A stretch of 17,275 bases of DNA from Hepatocystis sp. ex Piliocolobus tephrosceles (GCA_902459845.2 CABPSV020000117.1:5001-22275), one strand, 5' to 3'. Positions 1 to 9,863 are shown, numbered from the stretch's first letter. Numbers and translations are program-made. Notes: generated by a model not told the origin, from the letters alone.

Positions 1-179
1 AAACGAATAGAAAGAAGTTATATATTGTGTATATAAATAATTTAACATTATACATCTAGGACATTAATATGTTTATTTTATAGAATTGATTTATAGCTCT
101 ACTTTATTTTTATTTTTTTTTTATTTATTTTTATTTTATTTATTTTTTTTTTATTTATTTTTTTTAATTGTTTCATTAC

Positions 180-658
180 TTCATATGGTGAATCCTTTGG
201 CCCTCTGATGACGGCTTTCCAGTCGTACAAGTTATGTTCGCTACAAAATAAAAAAACAAAATCCATAAAATAAAAAAAGTGCGTTAAAATAAAAAATAAA
301 AAACAGTTAGGCACATGATATAACAACTGTTGAAAATGTCTTTATTTCTTGTTACATATGGACATGTGTATATATAAATGTATAGGTATAAAAATATATA
401 TGAGTGTATAAGTATGTGCAAGTACAAACATCTGTATATATAAACAACTTCAATGATGTAATATAAAAGAAAACTGCATATAATATAAAAAAAAAAAAAA
501 AAGTTTTAGCAATATGTACATATATATATATATATATATATATTTATTTATTTATTATTTTATTTCTTCCTTGCTATGTACCTATGAGTCAATGTTATAT
601 CAGGGTCTGACTGCTTTTTAGCTTCTCGAGATTCTATTAACAGTCTATTTTTTGTCAT
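180..658 (-). CDS. Ubiquitin-conjugating enzyme E2, 5' part (two exons, continues beyond the left edge)
   Basis: Two exons fit together. Exon 1 (658-582) starts with ATG at 658 and encodes 25 residues, MTKNRLLIESREAKK then QSDPDITLTH. Exon 2 (240-180) follows an intron of 341 bases (GTACAT donor at 581, TTTGTAG acceptor at 241). The split codon AG+C keeps the frame, and the exon encodes SEHNLYDWKAVIRGPKDSPYE. The W-x-x-x-I-x-GP-x-D-[ST]-PYE block is the hallmark first half of the E2 (UBC) fold, which carries ubiquitin or a ubiquitin-like protein as a thioester to an E3. A donor (GTAATG, 179) follows at phase 0, so the usual next segment (GG-x-F, then the HPN motif and active-site Cys) must lie left of the window; I found no third exon before position 1. 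The N-terminal spacing and the DPDI..L stretch recall the Pex4/plant UBC21 type, but that subgroup is only a suggestion. The catalytic Cys cannot be assessed here. Confidence 0.8.
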
Positions 659-1131
659 AATTCTTACATAAATTTAAAATATATATATGTATATATATAT
701 ATATATATTTATTTATGTTACAAAAATGTTACTATTTCAAATACTATAAGTAACGTAAATTTAACGATATTATTAAAAGAAATAAAATGAAAAGTATTTT
801 TCTTTTTTTTATATATTTTTTAATTTTGTAGTTTTTGAAGTGAAAAAAAAAAAAATAAAAAAAAAACTTGTATATATCTTTTTGAAATTCTACTATGCAA
901 ATTATTTTATTATGATTTACTCATAAATGATTTTTATTAAAATGTTCCTACGTTATTTTTTTAACTCTTTTTTTTTTTCTTTAAATGGGAATATGCATGT
1001 ATATATATGTCATATATATTAACGTGCACATGGTCCGTATATCTGTATATAATTAAAAAATGCACACACCAAAATGTTTAAACAAAATTTATGTCATGTT
1101 AATATGTATCATTTTTTTTCATTTTATTACA

Positions 1132-1170
<39 letters not shown>

Positions 1171-1668
1171 TATATTTCATTGAACAAAGCAATAATAACA
1201 AACTTCTTTTTTGCGGCTGCTCAGTAGATTTTATTTAATTATTTTTTTTATATTTTACCTATTCAGTAGTATATTCTAGCTTAATATTTTTCATCTTTGT
1301 TTTATTTATTTATTTTTTTTTTTTTTTTTACTTAATTTATTATTTTTTTTTTTTTTTAAAACATTAAAAATTTCTGTAGATGTTATAAGTGTATGTGCTA
1401 CACCTGGTAGGACGAATAACTATAAAAAAAAAAAAAAAAAATTAAGAAAAATGCATTTATATGTCAATATGTCAACATTTTTAAACTCTACACCTAGTAA
1501 AAAAAAAGAAAAAAAAACACAAACGTATATATTTTATACTTAACCAATTTATTTAATTCCGTAATAACATATATATATATATAGTATTATTTAAAATTAA
1601 AAATAAACACAAAAAAGTGACATGTATAATACCTGTATAATTTATATATCTTTGTAAAAAAAATAAAA
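659..1668. other. Intergenic stretch, 5' flank of the E2 gene
   Basis: About 1 kb of A+T-rich DNA with no supportable gene. It contains (AT)n runs (notably 1137-1164), several poly(T) and poly(A) tracts, and one GTGCAC site (1024-1029). Two near-identical CTACACCT[GA]GTA words occur around 1399 and 1489; read on the minus strand they look like [CT]AG|GTGTAG splice sites, but no consistent exon chain was found. Promoter elements for the minus-strand E2 gene should lie here; none can be named with confidence. Confidence 0.5.
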
Positions 1669-1821
1669 ATGAGTTTTAAGTTAAAAGGAACACTTTATAA
1701 AAATAAAATTACTCAAGAAGGAGAAAATGCAAGATATAACAATACCATAATTTTTCAAAAATATATTTTTAAAAATAAAGCTGAATTAAATAAAAATAAA
1801 GAGCTTTTCGAATTAAAATAA
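1669..1821 (+). CDS. Short hypothetical open frame, 50 codons (possible first part of a bL28-like protein)
   Basis: ATG at 1669 in an A-rich context opens 50 codons ending in TAA at 1819-1821. The product begins MSFKLKGTLYKNKITQEGEN and ends KELFELK. The plus strand is strongly purine-rich here, as Plasmodium coding strands usually are. The segment LYKNKITQEGEN can be laid without gaps on the LY-x-GK-x-x-x-x-G-x-N stretch near the start of mitochondrial ribosomal protein bL28 as I remember it, but the match is short. There is no usable GT donor late in the frame, so a simple spliced link to the next open frame (1872-1985) is not visible. It may be a small gene, a decayed gene or chance. No function is assigned. 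Confidence 0.3.
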   Translation: MSFKLKGTLYKNKITQEGENARYNNTIIFQKYIFKNKAELNKNKELFELK

Positions 1822-1871
1822 TAAAAATTTAAAAACGTAAAATTTGTATTTTTCAAAATGAAAGTGTTTCT

Positions 1872-1985
1872 ATGAGAAATCGAGTAGTTACATATGAAAA
1901 TAAATTAAAAAATTATACATACGAAATGCATATAACAAACAGATGGATTAAACACTTATCATATGAAAAAAAAAAAGTTAAATAA
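1872..1985 (+). CDS. Short hypothetical open frame, 37 codons (frame open back to 1833)
   Basis: The frame is open from 1833 and has an ATG at 1872; it stops with TAA at 1983-1985. From the ATG it reads MRNRVVTYENKLKNYTYEMH and then ITNRWIKHLSYEKKKVK. The composition is coding-like and purine-rich on the plus strand. The alternation in YEMHITNRWIKHL resembles the C-terminal strand-and-helix of bL28 ribosomal proteins (pattern like VKVTTHALR-x-I). It lies 12 bases past the stop of the 1669-1821 frame but in a different frame, with stops in all frames between them. This suggests an intron I cannot resolve, a broken gene, or coincidence. An upstream acceptor such as AAAG at 1861-1864 is possible. 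Confidence 0.25.
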   Translation: MRNRVVTYENKLKNYTYEMHITNRWIKHLSYEKKKVK

Positions 1986-2799
1986 ATTATATGCGGATAT
2001 ATACTTACCTGTTTATTATTTTTCGAAAAAAAAAGCATAAAAGTTTTCCTAATTTTATGCACATACATGTATATATATATATATGCATACACAGATAATC
2101 TACATTTTTGGTAACACACAACTAGTATTTTTTTTTTTTTTTTTTTTTTTTTTTGTTATTAAATTATTTCCTTTATTTTAAATTTATTTAATGTTTTAGT
2201 TATTATTATGATTATTTTTATCCCACTCATTTTTTCTCTTTTTTTTGTGCTTTGAATTAACGCTTTGAATTGAATTTTATTTTTTTTTTTTCAATGGCAC
2301 TAAGCATATATTAAAGAGCGGAATGAAGTTTTTATTCTTACAATGTAGTATATATATATATATATACATGTATATGTTTTTAGATTAATATGGTTAATAA
2401 CTAATTTAACCCTTTTGGTTACAGTTGTATACGTCTATTAAAAAAAAGATACATTTTTTTTTTTTTGTTATAACTGTTAAACATTTTTTTTTTTAATAAT
2501 TTATAGTTATTCTTACTCCGTATAATATATATCTAGACTTTTTGAGTTTTTTTTTTAAATATATATTAGCGAATGTTTTTACCACAACACACAGACAAAC
2601 AAACCCAATTTGTTAATTTATTTACAACACGACTAATACTACTATTCCTATTTTATTTATTTTAATATTTCTTTTGCTCATAAATTTAAATAATTGCAGT
2701 TTTATATAAAATTTGTAAATGATCAAAACAAGTGGTAAAAAACAAATAAATAATAATAAACTTTAAAATTGAATTAAAAAAATAACAAACAAATCAGTG

Positions 2800-2844
<45 letters not shown>

Positions 2845-2867
2845 ATGTTTATTTATTAAATAAGACA
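1986..2867. other. Intergenic stretch between the short plus-strand frames and the coiled-coil gene
   Basis: About 880 bases without a supportable gene. It contains a poly(T) tract at 2129-2154, (AT)n runs near 2070 and 2349, and a poly(A) tract of about 40 bases at 2805-2843 just beyond the stop codon of the coiled-coil gene. On the minus strand a perfect CAG|GTAAGT donor sits at 2011-2003; a short open frame runs into it, but no partner exon was found. This region would carry the 3' UTR of the minus-strand coiled-coil gene. Confidence 0.5.
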
Positions 2868-2998
2868 CTATAAATCATCAATCTCCTTTTTGAAAGTTTC
2901 TAAAATTTTGTATGAAGATTCTATTAATTCTCCGTTTTCCTGTAATTTTTGTAAAACGAGAATAGCAAAAAATTTTAATACAACGCTATATGCAAATA

Positions 2999-3033
<35 letters not shown>

Positions 3034-3229
3034 TATATACACAACTATATTTATAATATAGCGTTTATTATTTTAAACCTTTGTATTAATACAATCTTCC
3101 GCCCTTTTAATAGATTTTTTTACTTCTTTTAATTCTAAAGCTGTTATAAAAAACAAAAAATGAATTTCCATTATTCAAACTGTGTCACAAATAAATAATA
3201 TATATGCATATGTTAGTCAAAACTAAGTA

Positions 3230-3267
<38 letters not shown>

Positions 3268-3469
3268 TAACCTATATTCTGAAAGGTTTCCTTCATTTTT
3301 TCTTTTTCTGTATGTAACCGCTCTCCTTCTTCATCCAGTGAATTTAACCACGTCTCAATTTGGTGACTAAATTGGTCTACCTCACTCCTTTCTAACTCAC
3401 TTTTATTTTTCTTTAAATTTGTTAGAAATGTTGAAACATGCATAAATATGTAAATATATAATATATATA

Positions 3470-3501
<32 letters not shown>

Positions 3502-3782
3502 GTAATTATATATGATACCATATTTGAACTATTTTTTTATGCTCATTCATTTTACGCACCTTTAACAAAAACTTTAAGTTTTCATTATAAACATCATCCA
3601 CCATTTTACTGAGAAAAAGTTTAATCGAAATTATTTATAAATATAATTACAACATTATGATAGTTTTACTAATTTGTTATATATATATATATATATATAT
3701 ACAACTCTTTTTTATAACTCTTAGTTTACTTAATTCCATTTAATGACAAATTTTTATCATTTTTGAAAACAGCTAAATCCAT
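2868..3782 (-). CDS. Small helical/coiled-coil protein, 124 residues, five exons
   Basis: I assembled this gene from five exons: 3782-3730, 3608-3560, 3410-3272, 3140-3079 and 2939-2868. Introns are 121, 149, 131 and 139 bases, all GT..AG, and every junction keeps phase (2, 0, 1, 0). The product starts MDLAVFKNDKNLSLNGINKM and ends ETFKKEIDDL followed by TAG at 2870-2868. It is rich in Glu, Lys and Leu with no signal peptide or membrane segment. Residues about 35-110 look continuously helical with heptad-like spacing (ELERSEVDQFSHQIETWLNS, then LELKEVKKSIKRAEDC), so a coiled-coil subunit of a larger complex is the natural guess. I do not recognise the family. An alternative start is the internal Met at 3604. 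The weakest junction is the AAAG acceptor of exon 3. Each exon is too short to be found as an ORF, so the phase agreement across four introns is the main support. Confidence 0.72.
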
Positions 3783-4150
3783 TTTTATAAGAAAAAAAAA
3801 AAAAAAAAAAAATACAACTAATTACAAGCTATAGAACAACTAAATAGACATAAACAAACAAGTAAATAAATAAATGTAAATGTTGAATAAAAAAATTGTA
3901 CATAAATCAACAAACAAAACAATTAACTCAAATGAGGCATATACATATATATATATAATTATATAATCATACACACTAGCAAAATAGACCGTTTTTTTTA
4001 GGGGAAGCAAACCATAAAAAGTTAATTTGAAATAAGCGAAAAACAAAAAAAATAAAAAAAATTGAAAACATAAACAATAATAAATACTTTATATATTTCT
4101 GATGTGACAAAATATCATTGCGTTGTTATAAAATAAAAATATAGCTAGCT

Positions 4151-4184
<34 letters not shown>

Positions 4185-4380
4185 ATAAACTTTTGACAAG
4201 ATTTTTATAAAAATTTATTTATTCATTTATTTTATTTTTATTTTTTTTTATATTGAAATGATTAAATAAAATACAAAAAGTAAGAGCTTAAAACGAATAT
4301 ATGTTTTATAGAAAAAGATGGATTAGCGCTTAATTACTTGTTTATGGATTAGTAAAAAACATATGTAAGACTATAGAAAA
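3783..4380. other. Intergenic stretch, 5' flank of the coiled-coil gene
   Basis: About 600 bases without a gene. It holds poly(A) tracts at about 3790-3811 and 4154-4182 and short (AT)n runs. Being upstream of the minus-strand coiled-coil gene it should include its promoter; being downstream of the PTB gene it may also hold part of that gene's 3' UTR. No specific signal stands out. Confidence 0.45.
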
Positions 4381-4709
4381 GTAAAAAGTAAAAAGTTAAT
4401 AGTAAAAAGTAAAAAGTAAAAAGTAAAAAGTAAAAAGTAAAAAGTAAAAAGTAAAAAGTAAAAAGTAAAAAGTAAAAAGTAAAAAGTAAAAAGTAAAAAG
4501 TAAAAAGTAAAAAGTAAAAAGTAAAAAGTAAAAAGTAAAAAGTAAAAAGTAAAAAGTAAAAAGTAAAAAGTAAAAAGTAAAAAGTAAAAAGTAAAAAGTA
4601 AAAAGTAAAAAGTAAAAAGTAAAAAGTAAAAAGTAAAAAGTAAAAAGTAAAAAGTAAAAAGTAAAAAGTAAAAAGTAAAAAGTAAAAAGTAAAAAGTAAA
4701 AAGTAAAAA
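4381..4709. repeat. 47-copy tandem array of the 7-bp unit GTAAAAA
   Basis: The 329 bases are exactly 47 units of GTAAAAA in phase. The only variant visible is unit 3 (GTTAATA, 4395-4401). On the minus strand, the sense strand of both neighbouring genes, the unit reads TTTTTAC. Because 7 is not a multiple of 3 all frames stay open, giving long spurious ORFs. The array begins 345 bases past the PTB stop codon and ends about 600 bases upstream of the coiled-coil gene. The near-perfect identity points to recent expansion or ongoing homogenisation. It shares its unit length with Plasmodium telomere repeats but not their GGG, so it is not telomeric. Confidence 0.97.
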
Positions 4710-5053
4710 GCTAGGCGTGAAAAATAAGAACATAGTACATACATATATACTATAATATAGAGTATTGAGAAATAGGAATAATAGTAGGATATAGGTCAAT
4801 ATATACAAATATATATATACTCAGACTAAGAATGCTATAGCATCAACCTCCACAATATCAACTGTTGTATTTATTACAACTTTACTAGTCTTCAAACTAT
4901 TATATTGTAATAAAAAATAAAACACTCGAGAAGAAAAAGTAAATAAAAAAAAATAAACATTTCTTTCATGATAACATATTTTTACCCAATAACTTAAAAA
5001 CTGTTTAATTTTTATTCCAAGTTGCATCATATGTTTTTATTTACTCATTTTAG
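4710..5053. other. 3' flank of the PTB gene
   Basis: This 344-base stretch directly follows the PTB stop codon on the minus strand. It contains a more complex segment (about 4821-4930) whose minus-strand frame reads NSLKTSKVVINTTVDIVEVD before a stop. A TAATAG acceptor-like site precedes it, so an alternative last exon cannot be excluded, but RRM4 is already complete upstream and the stop at 5054 fits the end of the PTB family. It is most simply 3' UTR. Confidence 0.45.
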
Positions 5054-5303
5054 CTAAAGTAGTTTAGTTTTTGTGAAGGATATTTTCATATAACGACTTT
5101 TGAGATAAAAATTATGCAGATCCATTAAAGCTCTTGTAGCCTAAAAAAAATGAAAAATGGAATAAATAAGTGAAATAAATGAAATAAGAAAATAAATAAT
5201 AAAATAATGATGCAGTGGTATACTATCATAAATTTTTTTTTATTATTTTTTTCATTATTGTTCCTTGTTTAGTATAATACTTCCTTTTATATGCGCTATG
5301 GTA

Positions 5304-5349
<46 letters not shown>

Positions 5350-5672
5350 TTTTTTTTTTTTTTACCGTGTCCTCTGAACTTAATTCAATAGTAATGTTCA
5401 TATACTTTTTTCCTTCCTTGGCGGGTTGTAGTTTTAGTTTTTTTATTTCATCATATTCACTAAACAATGCCATAATACATTCTTCATTTATTTCATCACT
5501 CACGTTAGCTAAAAATAAAGTTTTCGTCGGTTTACATGCCCCCTTTATGTATTTAGTTTGATCTGAAGGCTGTATTCAATAATAACAACAAAAAAAAGAG
5601 ATTATGTGTATGTATATATATATATATATGTATGAGCACGCGTCTGGACAATCACATATTAACACATCCTTT

Positions 5673-5710
<38 letters not shown>

Positions 5711-6103
5711 CGCTTTTATAAATATACATCCATTTTCAGTGCTTACTAAATATCTTTGATCATAGTTGCTAAATGTTTTGGCTTTAAATGATTCTGCTTT
5801 TTTTTGCTGCATCGAAATTCTAATGTCAAGTATTTTTGAAAAATGCACTTCTATGACTTGATCGCAAATTTTGGCATGCTGTAGGCATTCTTGAGCTAAT
5901 GAAGAAAATAAATAATTAGTATATTGAATCAGAGCCGAATCCGGTTTTTCCCTTAAAATTTTAATTTTAGATACGTATCCATATATACTAAATAAGTTAA
6001 AAATCTGTTAAAATGTAAAATAAAAGCAAATGAATCATAAATGGATAATAAATGAACGGAAAAACTGTTAGTCAGTCATATGATGGACAAGTGGGTAAAA
6101 TGA

Positions 6104-6147
<44 letters not shown>

Positions 6148-6293
6148 TGTGTAGATACCTTTTTTACATCCGTGTAGTCTTTTGGTATGTTATAACATAT
6201 TAAAACTGGTGTTTTTGATGTATTTTTTGTTTCAAAATTCACAGATTTGAATTTTTGTTCCATCATTTGAAATAATTCAATTTCTTTACTCTT

Positions 6294-6332
<39 letters not shown>

Positions 6333-7990
6333 ATATTGCATAAAGCTATATAATATAAAAGAAACCAGGCCAAAATATAAAAAGGTGTACAAAAAAAGTA
6401 TAAACATCACATGTATATACAATACATAGATACTTATGCATTAGTGTACACATATATACATATGTAACGCGCCTCTTTTTGCTTACTCGGCATAGGTAAT
6501 ACGCCTTGCATGTTTTGTAAGACAGGTATATTCTTATTAACTGGCGCACTGGAAATAGTATAATCCCATGAAGTGGAATTGTTTGCTTTAACAGTGAGTT
6601 CTTTTAAAAATGAATATTCAATATAAATTGTATTACATCCATCATATATATTTCTATTGTGTAATGTTTTTATAGCTTCTTTTGCTGCATCGATACTATT
6701 TAATTGTACTAAAGCTTGATATACTACTAAGCTCCTTGACAATGTAATTATTTTTTCCACTGTCCCGCACTTACTAAAAATATAATAAATTAGTTCCATA
6801 TCTACTGGAAATTGTACATTTACAACAGATACTAATATAACTTTTGAGAATTCTTTTGGTTTGTTTTTTACATGTCTTTTATCTTGTGTTATTAATGCCT
6901 CTTTCATGTTATTATCATTATTTTTATGATTATAATTATTATCATTATTATTACCTCCATCTTTATTATTATTATTGTTATTATTATTATTTGTAATATC
7001 ATTACTTCCCTTTCGATGCATATCTAAAACTTCTTCATTCATGTAATGACAGTCATTTACATTTGCAAGTTTTACATTAATAAATGAACCTTTTATTTGT
7101 GTAGGATATTCATTAAAATAATTATAAATATTTTCATTTAATTCATTATCATATAGATTAACTACAATTCCTTCATTATAAAAAGTAATATCAGGTGTTA
7201 CGTTTCTTAAAAATGGACGAATAAATGATTTTATATCTTCTTCATGTGCTTCCTTTGGTACATTTTTTAAAATTAAACATGTGTTTGTTACATTATTTTT
7301 TTCTTTTTTAAAATATTGGATTGAATATATACTGCCCTTTCTTTTTTTACTGTCATTGGAATAATATATATTTGAATTGCTATTTTCGTTATTGTCGTTG
7401 TTGTTATTGCTGTCATCGTTGTTACTTTTATTATTATTTTGTTCATTGTTGTTTTCATCATTTTTTTTTTCACTATTATTATTTTTACTATTATTATTAT
7501 TATAACTATCTTTTCTTTTAGTATGTTTTCTATTCGTATCTTTCATGTTATTTCCATTATCACTACTGTTACTGCTGTAACTAATGTTGCTACTGTCACT
7601 ATTTTTGTTGTGATGATTGACATGATGATTGTCGTGATGTGTATACTCATCTGTACTGTTATTATAATTATTATAACTGTCGTTGCGTTTATCATTTATA
7701 CTACTTATGTCATTATTATCATTATACTCAGTATGTTTCATGTTATTGTTATTATTACTTTTATTATTACTGTTAGTACTATTACTATCACAGCTATTTT
7801 TTTTGTTGTTGTGCATATTATAATCATTCCTGTTTATTTCATCCACCGAACTATTACTTAGTTTAGAGGAAAATTGTTTTTCATGGTAATTTTTTTGATT
7901 TTCATAAGATTCATCATTGCTCATTAAATATCTTTTCACTCCTGTTTTACTCTTACTATTTTCATTATTTGAAAATGTTCTTTTATTCAT
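5054..7990 (-). CDS. Polypyrimidine-tract-binding (PTB/hnRNP I-like) protein, four RRMs, 729 residues, five exons
   Basis: Exons are 7990-6487, 6295-6159, 6004-5747, 5569-5366 and 5140-5054; introns of 191, 154, 177 and 225 bases all have GT..AG ends and matching phases. Residues 1-230 are an Asn/Ser-rich tail with a basic KKRK cluster. RRM1 (about 235-312) starts TCLILKNVPKEA. An Asn-rich linker follows. RRM2 (about 381-463) carries FSKCGTVEKIITLSRS and NIYDGCNTIYIEYSFLKELT, then the VKANNSTSWDYT tail, which mirrors the PTB signature after RRM2. RRM3 (about 530-605) has LFSIYGYVSKIKIL. RRM4 (about 649-726) has KTLFLANVSDEIN and ALMDLHNFYLKSRYMKISF, and the protein ends at RRM4 as PTBs do. 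Family members bind U/C-rich RNA and regulate splicing, 3' ends and mRNA stability, mainly in the nucleus. Human PTB is about 530 residues; the excess here is low-complexity sequence. The third donor could instead be GTATAT at about 5730 paired with a TTCAG acceptor, but GTAAGC keeps the family spacing better. Confidence 0.93.
5305..5363. repeat. (ATT)15 microsatellite followed by poly(T), in PTB intron 4
   Basis: Fifteen perfect ATT units (5305-5349) run straight into a T tract ending at 5363, two bases from the donor of the last PTB intron. In the sense RNA this becomes a poly(A) run followed by (AAU)n right after the donor. Confidence 0.95.
6105..6145 (-). repeat. T41 tract inside PTB intron 2, 13 bases from the donor
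   Basis: The plus strand is 41 uninterrupted As, so the intron RNA carries U41 starting 13 bases after the GT of intron 2 (donor at 6158). A U-rich run close to a donor is a known position for splicing-factor binding in other eukaryotes; a role here is inference. Confidence 0.95.
6298..6330 (-). repeat. T33 tract abutting the acceptor of PTB intron 1
   Basis: The plus strand is 33 As; on the sense strand T33 is followed directly by AG and the first base of exon 2 (6295). It is an extreme, pure-U polypyrimidine tract in the gene for a polypyrimidine-tract-binding protein. Confidence 0.95.
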
Positions 7991-7991
7991 T

Positions 7992-8027
<36 letters not shown>

Positions 8028-8285
8028 AAGTAATTTCTTTAAACTAATTTAACAAAGTACATTCATAAATTTACACAAAAAAATATTATAAGTTACGAAT
8101 TTATACTTTTATACTTTTTTTTTTTTTCTTTTTTATACAACTATATAAATATCAATTTCTTTTTAATAACACTAAATTTAAAAGTTTCTTAAAAAAAAAA
8201 GAAAAAAAAAAAAAAAAAAAACATATACATGTACATATGCATATACATAAACATATACATATATATATATATAATATACATATAA

Positions 8286-8326
<41 letters not shown>

Positions 8327-9357
8327 TATATAAGCATTGACGGGGAACACTTTATAAATGTTATATAGTATTATATATTTATGGGCTTATAAGCTTCACG
8401 CAAAAAAACTTAAAATAAAATAAAAAAAATAAAAACATACATATAATGATTTTTTTATGTAAATTTTACAACATAGTAAAAGTATATAAACAATAAATAG
8501 TAATTATATTAAAAAAAAAAATTAGAAAAAAGTAGGAAATGGTAGGAATACATGGGAAAAGGTAGAAAAACTAAGCAATATTTTTGGGCTTAAAAAAAAA
8601 AAAATAAAAAAAAAAATAAATAAATAAATAAATAAAAAATAAATAAACATGAATTATTCGAAAAAAAAAAAAAATAATAAAGACGTTTAATTGTTGATAC
8701 ATTAAGTTAGGAGTGAAAGAGTAAGCAAATTTATTATTTGTAAAATACTAAGAGAAAAATTATTATTTATGTTAAGTAATTTCGTTACATTAAACATATA
8801 TAAATGCATACATGTTTTTACATGGTTTATTCCCTGTTTACAATTTTGTACGCTTCTGTTTTAGATATTTGTTATTTTTATGCTTTTTTTTTTTTTTTTT
8901 TTTTTTTACATTTCCTTGCTTTTCATTTTTTTATTTTTTATGCAGAAACAAGAGGATGTTTATATTATATTATCTTTTTTTTTTTTTTTTTTTTTTTATA
9001 AACATTTAAAATTTTTTATTTTAAATAAAAATATACAAATGTGTCCATATAATACGTATTTAATAAGTATTTGTTCTCATGATCTAAAAAAAAAGGCTTA
9101 TAAAATTATCCACTCGGTTTATATAAAACAGTTTCAAACCATCTATTTTCTATAATTATAAAAACGATCGGAGGAATGTTCTACTGTTTGTTAAATAACT
9201 AATAAAAACAGTGGAAAAAAAAAAATAAAAATATAGAAAAAAAAAAGGTGTATCAAAATTATGTCATATTAATATTAATGCTCAATGGAAACTGCAATGA
9301 AGTGTTTTACTAAAACCTTTATGAATATATTTTATATATAAAAAAAAAAACACAATA

Positions 9358-9382
9358 CACATACACATACACATACACATAT
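9358..9382. repeat. Short (CACATA)n tandem repeat
   Basis: About four units of a 6-bp CACATA motif in the divergent intergenic region, directly after a poly(A) run. Simple sequence of a kind common between Plasmodium genes. Confidence 0.85.
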
Positions 9383-9774
9383 ACATATAACACAACAAAA
9401 TTAGTTATTATAAAAATATAGCTAATCAAACTATATATAAACAAACAAAGAAGTTATATGAACACATTGTGCTTGTTTATTTTGTTAAATAAAGAAAAAA
9501 ACAAATAAATAAATAAATAAACTGAATTATTAAAAAGGTAAATTAGTATAAAGCAGAATAAAAGGCTAGCTGCGAGTGGTTGAGCATTTTATACAATTAT
9601 GATTAAATATAAAAAGTTTTTTTTTTTTTTATATTGCTATAACGTTAATCGTACTAGTTCACCCATTGTTATACATCAACTTGTTCATATACAACATAGT
9701 ATATTGCGTTCTGTCAAGATTTGTAAATTTTAAAAATAATTACGATCCAAGTTGTCTCGGTTTGATTGAAAAAA

Positions 9775-9863
9775 GGGAAAAAAAAAGGGGAAAAAAAAAG
9801 GGGAAAAAAAAAGGGGAAAAAAAAAGGGGAAAAAAAAAGGGGAAAAAAAAGGAAAAAAAAAGG
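9775..9863. repeat. 13-bp purine tandem repeat, GGGG spaced by A8-A9
   Basis: GGGG runs start at 9787, 9800, 9813, 9826 and 9839, exactly 13 bases apart, flanked by GGG at 9775 and GG at 9851 and 9862. All purines are on the plus strand for about 90 bases. In such A+T-rich DNA five evenly spaced G4 runs are striking; they could form a long-loop G-quadruplex or triplex structure. An open frame without an ATG (9666-9983) runs through it, reading as Gly/Lys repeats. Confidence 0.95.

Noticed and set aside
2890..3132. Plus-strand 80-codon ORF
   Set aside because: It lies antisense to exons 4 and 5 of the coiled-coil gene and includes a translated (AT)n intron tract.
4381..4709. Heptamer array as internal telomeric repeat or as two long minus-strand ORFs
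   Set aside because: The unit TTTTTAC lacks the GGG of Plasmodium telomere repeats, and the ORFs exist only because a stop-free 7-bp unit leaves frames open.
7288..7861. Plus- and minus-strand ORFs rich in Ile, Tyr and Thr across the PTB N-terminus
   Set aside because: They are off-frame readings of the Asn-rich AAT/AAC region of the PTB exon 1.
8385..8394. 10-bp palindrome GCTTATAAGC
   Set aside because: Short palindromes of this A+T content are expected by chance and nothing nearby supports a site.
9560..9600. G+C-richer patch (GGCTAGCTGCGAGTGG) as a tRNA
   Set aside because: No TTCRA loop or acceptor stem pairing could be found.
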